NCBI GenBank assembly: GCA_015655035.1
Contig: JAATFS010000166.1
Span: 1-10,960, forward strand
DNA: 10,960 bases
Direction: 5' to 3'
DNA from: Lysobacterales bacterium
Lineage (GTDB): Bacteria > Pseudomonadota > Gammaproteobacteria > Xanthomonadales > Xanthomonadaceae
Every line of letters begins with the position of its first letter. Within the stretch, counting starts at the first letter, position 1. The notes beneath the pieces are model-generated. The model did not search any database. It saw only the letters and a program-made list of their open reading frames with translations, and was not told where the DNA came from. The position numbers and the translations under genes are program-made. Below are positions 6,215 through 10,960 of this stretch, piece by piece.

Positions 6215-8338
6215 TCACAGTTCGAATTTTGCGCTGAGCGACCAGGTGCGCGGCTGGCCATAGCCGTTGCCGTCGTTGCTCCAGTAGCGGCGGTCGGTGA
6301 GGTTGGTGATCTCGCCGCGCAACGTGACCGGCGTGGTGCCCCAGCGCGTGCGATAGCCGAGGCCGGCATCGAGCAGGGTAAAGGACGGCAGCTTGAGGTC
6401 GTACAGGTCGTTCCATAGCGAGGTGCCGTACATCTGCGAGCCATAGTGCTTGGCGGCGGCATGTACGCTCAAACCCGGCAATGCGTCTACCTCGTAGGCG
6501 GCGTTCAACGTCGCCTGGAAACGGGCCACACCGGCCGGTGTCCTGCCCACTGCCGCCACTTCGTTGCGCAGGTATTCCGCGTCCACCCAGGTCGCACCGC
6601 CACCGATGCGCAAGTTCGGCGTGGCCTGCACGCTGGCGCTCAGGTCTACGCCCTGGTAGCGCACTTCGCCGTCCTGCACGTAGTAATTGTCGGCATTGCC
6701 GTATTCGGCGCCGCGCTCGATCCGGAACCAGGCCGCATCCAGTGTCCAGAGGGCATGCTCCAGTTTGTAGCCCAGCTCGTACTGCTCGCTTTCCAGCGGC
6801 GGTAGCAAGGTGTTGCGGTTTTCGTAGAGCATGCCGACGGTACTGCCTTGCTCCAGCGCCTGGACGTAGCTGGCGTAGAGGGTCTGGTCGGCGCGCGGCT
6901 TGAACATCAATGCGACGGTGGGCGTGTTAACCGATTTGGCGTAGCGGTCCGAGCGCACGCCTTCCACGTTCCAGCTGTCCTGGGTGTAGCGGGTGTGGCG
7001 CAGGCCCAGCAGCATCGACCAATGCTCACCGAAGGACAGGGTATCGCTGGCGAACAGCGCGTTCTGTACCACCCGGTCGCTGCGGTAGGTCTGGCGCGAA
7101 TGCGTGCTGCGATAGCTCAGGCTGCTGTCCTGGTACAGATTGGAGGTGCCGAGCTGGTACCACAGGTTTTCCTTGGACCAGCCGCTGTCGGCTTGCTGCC
7201 AGCTGAGACCGGCGACCACCTGATGACCGATCGGACCGGTCTGGAAACGGCCTTCGAGCAGCCCCTGCGCGAGGTAGTTCTCGGCCAGGTTGCCGAGGTC
7301 GTAGATGTAGGTATCGGCATTGCCCTCGCGGTCGCGCACGTAGTCCCAGATCTTGTTGATGGCGCTGCGGAACTTGCTGTAGCTCAGATCCAGGCGCGCC
7401 TTCCAGGCATCGTCGATCTGCCATTGCAGGCCGGTCATCGCTGCCTGCATCTCGGTGTTGAAGTAGGTGTCGTGGATCGCACGGTCGCGGCGCGGATCCA
7501 GGCGCCGCGGCAGCACGCTGTCGGCGTAGCTGTAGAAGGTGACGGTTGGCGCTTCGTTTTCCAGCTTGCGGTTCTGGTAGAGCAGGTCCGCGCTCCAGGT
7601 GACGCGGTCGCTCAAGCGGGCGTCGAGCCCCAGCGAGGCCAGCGTGCGCTCGACATGGGTATCGTTGTAGGTGTCGCCTTGCTCGCGCAGCAGGTTGAGA
7701 CGATAGCCGAAGCGCCCGTCTTCGCCGAAGCGCCGGCCATTGTCCAGATGCGCGCTGTACACGCCGCCATCGCGGTAGCCTATGGCCACGTCGAGCAGGG
7801 GCGTTTCGGTGGGTTTCTTGGTGATGTAGTTGAGGATGCCGCCGGGCGCACCGAAGCCATACATGAAGCCACTGGCCCCCTTGAGCAGTTGTACTTGCTG
7901 CATGCTTTCGATCGGCCACTCGGCACCGTAGGTGTACAGCGGCATGCCGTTGAGCTTGTGGCCGTTGTTCTCGCTCACCGGCAGGCCACGGACCTGGACG
8001 GTGGTGTACCAGCTGCTGTTGTAGGCACCGACGTTTCCGGATACCGACGGATCGGTGATGAACAGCTGCGCCAGCGCGTTGACCTGGCGCTGCTGGATGT
8101 CCTCGGCATCGATGCGGGTGATCGAAAAGGGCGTGTCGAGCGCTGGGCGGTCGCCGAGCGCGCCGGCGTCGGTATCGGCACGCGCGACGCTGACGCGCAC
8201 GGCGTCCAGTTCGGTGGTTTTGCGGTCCTTGGGGGCGGTCTCAGTTGGGGTGTCGGCCTCGGCGGCGTGGGCGGGGGCGCAGAGTACGCAGGTCAATGCG
8301 AAGGCCAGCAGCGAGGGCGACGGCAGATGGGAGGACAT
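6215..8338 (-). CDS. TonB-dependent siderophore-type outer-membrane receptor
   Basis: Outer-membrane importer of 707 residues, normal length for the siderophore receptor family (FhuE/FoxA/FpvA-like without the signalling domain). The signal peptide is residues 1-25 (PAHA before Ala26). A TonB box is likely at about 43-51 (ELDAVRVSV). The plug shows the family hallmarks: DTPFSITRIDAEDIQQRQ, VQVRGLPV, MQQVQLLKGASGFMYGFGAPGGILNYITKKP. The barrel ends with EITNLTDRRYWSND and SLSAKFEL. The start at 8338 begins the signal peptide and has GGAA 7 nt upstream; 70 further codons are open upstream but lack a signal sequence. An iron-siderophore substrate is inferred from family; specificity cannot be read. 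No Fur box was recognised upstream. It is divergent from an exported amidohydrolase gene and lies 441 bp upstream of a second receptor of another subfamily. Confidence 0.95.
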   Translation of the reverse strand: MSSHLPSPSLLAFALTCVLCAPAHAAEADTPTETAPKDRKTTELDAVRVSVARADTDAGALGDRPALDTPFSITRIDAEDIQQRQVNALAQLFITDPSVSGNVGAYNSSWYTTVQVRGLPVSENNGHKLNGMPLYTYGAEWPIESMQQVQLLKGASGFMYGFGAPGGILNYITKKPTETPLLDVAIGYRDGGVYSAHLDNGRRFGEDGRFGYRLNLLREQGDTYNDTHVERTLASLGLDARLSDRVTWSADLLYQNRKLENEAPTVTFYSYADSVLPRRLDPRRDRAIHDTYFNTEMQAAMTGLQWQIDDAWKARLDLSYSKFRSAINKIWDYVRDREGNADTYIYDLGNLAENYLAQGLLEGRFQTGPIGHQVVAGLSWQQADSGWSKENLWYQLGTSNLYQDSSLSYRSTHSRQTYRSDRVVQNALFASDTLSFGEHWSMLLGLRHTRYTQDSWNVEGVRSDRYAKSVNTPTVALMFKPRADQTLYASYVQALEQGSTVGMLYENRNTLLPPLESEQYELGYKLEHALWTLDAAWFRIERGAEYGNADNYYVQDGEVRYQGVDLSASVQATPNLRIGGGATWVDAEYLRNEVAAVGRTPAGVARFQATLNAAYEVDALPGLSVHAAAKHYGSQMYGTSLWNDLYDLKLPSFTLLDAGLGYRTRWGTTPVTLRGEITNLTDRRYWSNDGNGYGQPRTWSLSAKFEL

Positions 8339-8856
8339 GGTGGTTTCCGGTGATGGAGGAACGTGGTGTCGTGCCTTGCCGCGAGGGCTGGGTGGACAGT
8401 GGAGCGACGGCCCGCCTAGGGGCGTTGTCGTTGGATGGCGGGGCGAAGGCGGGTCGGCGCACAGGCGAACGCGATGGAGCTGCACGCGTTGCTGTCGCCC
8501 AGGCGAGCGCAAAGGCTGCATAGGTGCGCAGCGGCCGCCTCGGGACAATCCACGGCACTACGACGCGGTGGCGCAACAACGGCAAGGCAATGGCAGCGGA
8601 GCATGCGAGATCCCTGGCAGACAGCAGCGAACGGCCCGCGCTCGAACAACGCGGATGCGGCAGATCGTCTTGGCTGGCCGATGGATGCCTTGACGTCGCA
8701 GGTGCGGACTTGCGTCGAGAAGGCGGCAGGCGCTGGCTGGCGCGGATTGTTCTCCTTTGCACCCGTGCGGTCAACGCGGCGCAGCGACACTCAGTGCCGT
8801 TGCCGTCGCCGATGCGGATACCATGCAGGTCATCTTGTGTGCTGGAGTTTTCGATT
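8339..8856. other. 518-bp divergent intergenic region
   Basis: The region lies between the divergent starts of the siderophore-type receptor (minus) and an M20D amidohydrolase (plus), so it should hold both promoters. No gene was found: open frames crossing it give arginine-, alanine- and proline-rich translations with no family features, as expected for antisense or non-coding GC-rich DNA. No -35/-10 pair, Fur box or extended inverted repeat stood out. TTGACG at 8690-8695 has no matching -10. Confidence 0.65.
8844..8847 (+). promoter_or_regulatory. Ribosome binding site of the plus-strand M20D amidohydrolase
   Basis: GGAG with a 9-nt spacer precedes the ATG at 8857, which opens a signal peptide. 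This decides against the in-frame upstream ATG at 8524, which would add 111 residues of low-quality sequence. Confidence 0.7.
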
Positions 8857-10140
8857 ATGCGTTCGTTCCGTCTGCTGCCACTGTTGCTGGCGTTGCCCCT
8901 GGGGGCACAGGCACAGCCTGCCGATACCACGGCGTTGCCGTCGCAGATGAGCACCTGGCGGCGCGACCTGCACGAGCATCCCGAACTTGGCGGCAAGGAA
9001 ACGCGCACCGCGCAGCTGATCGCCGATCAACTGCGCAAGCTCGGGCTGACGCCGCGTACCGGACTGGCGCATACCGGCGTGGTTGCGGTGCTCAAGGGCG
9101 GCAGGCCGGGGCCGCGGATCGCGTTGCGCGCCGACATGGATGGCCTGCCGGTGAAGGAGGAAACCGGATTGCCGTTCGCCTCCACCGCGACCACGAGCTA
9201 TCGCGGCCAGCCGGTCGGGGTGATGCATGCCTGCGGCCACGACATGCACATGGCGATACTGCTGGGGGTGGCCAAGGCGCTGGTCGCGCGCAAGGACACG
9301 CTGCCGGGCGAGGTGATGTTCGTGTTCCAGCCGTCCGAGGAAGGTCCGTCCGAGCCGGGCGCGCCGTTCGGCGCGAAGATGATGCTCGACCAAGGCGTGT
9401 GGCGCGACTTCAAGCCCGAGGCGGTGTTCGGCCTGCATGTATGGGCGGGCCTGCCGACCGGCCAGATCGGTTTCCGCAGCGGACCGGCGCTGGCCAGCGC
9501 CGACGAATGGACCCTGACCGTGCGCGGCCGCCAGACTCACGGTTCGCGGCCGTGGGACGGCGTCGATCCGATCACGCTCGGCGCGCAGATCCTGCTCGGC
9601 ACCCAGAGCGTGATCGCGCGCCAGGTCAACATCGCGGCCACCCCGGTGGTGCTGACCGCCGGCCAGTTCAATGCCGGCGTGCGTTTCAACATCATCCCCG
9701 ACGAGGCGACCCTGGTCGGCACGCTGCGCACCTTCGATCCAGCGGTACGCGAGGACGTGATCGCGCGCTTCCGCCGTACCGCCGAGGATTTCGCGCATGC
9801 CGGCGGCGGCAGCGCGGAACTGCAAGTGATCAGCAACGCACCGGCGACGATCAACGATCCGGCGCTGGCCAGGCGGGTTGCGCCGTCGTTGCAGCGCGCG
9901 GTCGGCGCCGACAACGTGGTGGAGATGCCGATGCAGACGGTGGCGGAGGATTTCTCGCAGTTCGCGAACGTGGTGCCGGGCGCGTATTTCTTCGTGGGCA
10001 CCACGGCGGCGGGCAAGGATCCGGCGACGATGCCGATCAATCACTCGCCCAAGTACGCGCCGGACGAAGCGGCGTTGGAAGTGGGCAGCCGCGCGCTGCT
10101 GCAAGTGGCGCTGGATTACCTGGAAGGCCGGGAGTCGTAG
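8857..10140 (+). CDS. Exported M20D amidohydrolase (HipO/AbgA/aminoacylase type)
   Basis: Metal-dependent hydrolase of N-acyl amino acids or related amides, 427 residues. Residues 1-19 form a Sec signal peptide (LLPLLLALPLGAQA before Gln20), so action in the periplasm is expected. Then comes the M20D start RRDLHEHPELGGKE at 35-48. Catalytic and metal residues are visible: RADMDGLPV (Asp93, Asp95), HACGHDMH (Cys126, His128), FQPSEEGP (Glu161/Glu162), GLHVW (His194) and INHSPKY (His396). His228 in RQTHGSRPW is the dimerisation-domain histidine. The family includes hippurate hydrolase, aminoacylases, IAA-amino acid hydrolases and AbgA; the sequence does not choose among them. It is a paralogue in family terms of the 480-residue enzyme at 1952-3394 but clearly of another subgroup. 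It is divergent from the siderophore-type receptor and converges on purD. The residue pattern is complete and it looks active. Confidence 0.95.
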   Translation: MRSFRLLPLLLALPLGAQAQPADTTALPSQMSTWRRDLHEHPELGGKETRTAQLIADQLRKLGLTPRTGLAHTGVVAVLKGGRPGPRIALRADMDGLPVKEETGLPFASTATTSYRGQPVGVMHACGHDMHMAILLGVAKALVARKDTLPGEVMFVFQPSEEGPSEPGAPFGAKMMLDQGVWRDFKPEAVFGLHVWAGLPTGQIGFRSGPALASADEWTLTVRGRQTHGSRPWDGVDPITLGAQILLGTQSVIARQVNIAATPVVLTAGQFNAGVRFNIIPDEATLVGTLRTFDPAVREDVIARFRRTAEDFAHAGGGSAELQVISNAPATINDPALARRVAPSLQRAVGADNVVEMPMQTVAEDFSQFANVVPGAYFFVGTTAAGKDPATMPINHSPKYAPDEAALEVGSRALLQVALDYLEGRES

Positions 10141-10234
10141 TCCCGGAGACCGGCGCCTGCGGCGGAAGTCGCTTGCATCGACCGCAACGACAGGAGCGAA
10201 GGCGCGGGCCTGGTTTCCCGTGCCGGTTCAGGCA

Positions 10235-10264
10235 CAACGGCCACCGCCCGGGCGGTGGCCGTTG
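10235..10264. terminator. 30-nt perfect palindrome, probable bidirectional terminator
   Basis: The left half CAACGGCCACCGCCC is exactly the reverse complement of the right half, giving 30 nt with no mismatch, able to form a stem of about 13 bp with a 4-nt loop in either transcript. It begins 3 nt after the purD stop codon and 94 nt after the amidohydrolase stop. Next to it, GTGCC/GGCAC (10220-10235, 6-nt loop) forms a smaller hairpin sharing one base. No U-run follows on either strand. The convergent position argues for two-way termination. Confidence 0.7.
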
Positions 10265-10267
10265 CCG

Positions 10268-10960
10268 TTACGCCTGTTCGCGGGCGATCGCGCGCCAGCC
10301 GATGTCGCTGCGGTGGAACTCGCTGTCCCAGTGGATCGCGGCCACGCCGGCGTAGGCATTGCGTTGCGCCTGCGACACGCTGTCGCCCAACGCGGCCACG
10401 CATAGCACGCGTCCCCCGGCGCTGACGACCTCGCCGTTTGCATTCAACGCGGTGCCGGCGTGGAACACCTTGGCACTGGTGGACACTGCATCCAGGCCAG
10501 CGATCACCTCGCCGGTGATCGGCGATTCCGGATACGGCCGGGCTGCCAGCACCACGCCCAGCGACGGGCGTGGGTCCCACTGCGCATGCATGCTGTCGAG
10601 CGTGCCGTCGATCGCCGCTTCGACCAGATCCAGCAGGTCCGACTGCAGCCGCAGCATCACCGGCTGGGTTTCCGGGTCGCCGAAGCGCACGTTGAACTCG
10701 ATCACCTTCGGTGCACCGGACGCATCGATCATCAGCCCGGCGTAGAGGAATCCGGTGAATGGCACGCCGTCGGCGATCATGCCGACCACGGTCGGCTCGA
10801 CCACTTCGCGCATCACCCGTGCATGGACCTCGGGCGTGACCACCGGTGCCGGCGAGTAGGCGCCCATGCCGCCGGTGTTGGGGCCGGTGTCGCCGTCGCC
10901 GACGCGTTTGTGGTCCTGGCTGGTGGCCATCGGCAGTGCAGTACGGCCGTCGACCATCGA
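10268..10960 (-). CDS. purD: Phosphoribosylamine-glycine ligase (GAR synthetase), N-terminal part outside the window
   Basis: Cytoplasmic ATP-grasp enzyme of de novo purine synthesis: joins glycine to 5-phosphoribosylamine using ATP to give GAR. The visible 230 residues are the C-terminal half of a protein usually about 425-430 long. They carry near-invariant PurD motifs: LPMATSQDHKRVGDGDTGPN, TGGMGAYSPAPVV, TGFLYAGLMID, the metal-binding VIEFNVRFGDPETQPVMLR, then the C-terminal domain with SLGVVLAA, KVFHAGT, GGRVLCVAALG and the ending SDIGWRAIAREQA. The reading frame runs off the right edge at 10960 without a start, so the gene is partial only because of the window. It ends 3 nt before a long palindrome and converges on the amidohydrolase gene. 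It is a housekeeping gene with no evident link to the receptor genes. Confidence 0.98.
   Translation of the reverse strand, partial: SMVDGRTALPMATSQDHKRVGDGDTGPNTGGMGAYSPAPVVTPEVHARVMREVVEPTVVGMIADGVPFTGFLYAGLMIDASGAPKVIEFNVRFGDPETQPVMLRLQSDLLDLVEAAIDGTLDSMHAQWDPRPSLGVVLAARPYPESPITGEVIAGLDAVSTSAKVFHAGTALNANGEVVSAGGRVLCVAALGDSVSQAQRNAYAGVAAIHWDSEFHRSDIGWRAIAREQA

Noticed and set aside
6848..8353. 501-residue open frame on the plus strand opposite the siderophore-type receptor
   Set aside because: It is fully antisense to a gene with clear family motifs and its translation has no domain; long antisense frames are expected from GC-rich codon bias.
8416..8790. 124-residue minus-strand open frame in the divergent gap
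   Set aside because: No ribosome site, signal peptide or recognisable motif, and composition like the other non-coding frames.
8524..8856. In-frame upstream extension of the plus-strand amidohydrolase (start at 8524)
   Set aside because: It lacks a ribosome site and adds 111 residues of no recognisable character ahead of a standard signal peptide; GGAG fits the ATG at 8857.

Overview
The window is GC-rich, dense, ordinary-looking chromosomal DNA from a gammaproteobacterium. The style points to the Xanthomonadaceae (Xanthomonas-like): several TonB-dependent receptors, GC-ending codons, exported amidohydrolases, and GGAG/GAGG ribosome binding sites followed by short AC-rich spacers. The genus is inferred; no rRNA or tRNA is present to fix it.

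Layout. From 8338 down to 1 everything reads on the minus strand, in this transcription order: a siderophore-type TonB-dependent receptor (8338-6215); a 441-bp intergenic region rich in inverted repeats; a second TonB-dependent receptor of another subfamily (5773-3452); an exported AbgB-like M20D amidohydrolase 57 bp downstream (3394-1952); then, after a stem-loop, an OmpR-family response regulator (1825-1142) whose end overlaps the start of a histidine kinase (1164 to beyond position 1, C-terminus missing). Divergent from the first receptor, across 518 bp with no gene, is a second exported M20D amidohydrolase on the plus strand (8857-10140). It converges on purD (10268 to beyond 10960, minus strand, N-terminal part missing), and a 30-nt perfect palindrome lies between their ends.

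How the genes may work together (inference): two outer-membrane receptors, two metalloamidohydrolases with Sec signal peptides, and a two-component system look like a scavenging locus. A small amide-linked molecule (N-acyl amino acid, aryl-glutamate/folate catabolite, or amino-acid-conjugated siderophore) would be imported by a receptor, hydrolysed in the periplasm by M20D enzymes, and perhaps sensed by the kinase. The receptor-amidohydrolase pair at 5773-1952 is the best candidate operon. purD is a housekeeping purine gene and probably only a neighbour. Each protein family is familiar. The combination is the interesting part; nothing here is a clearly unprecedented system, and no mobile element, CRISPR array, tRNA or rRNA was seen.
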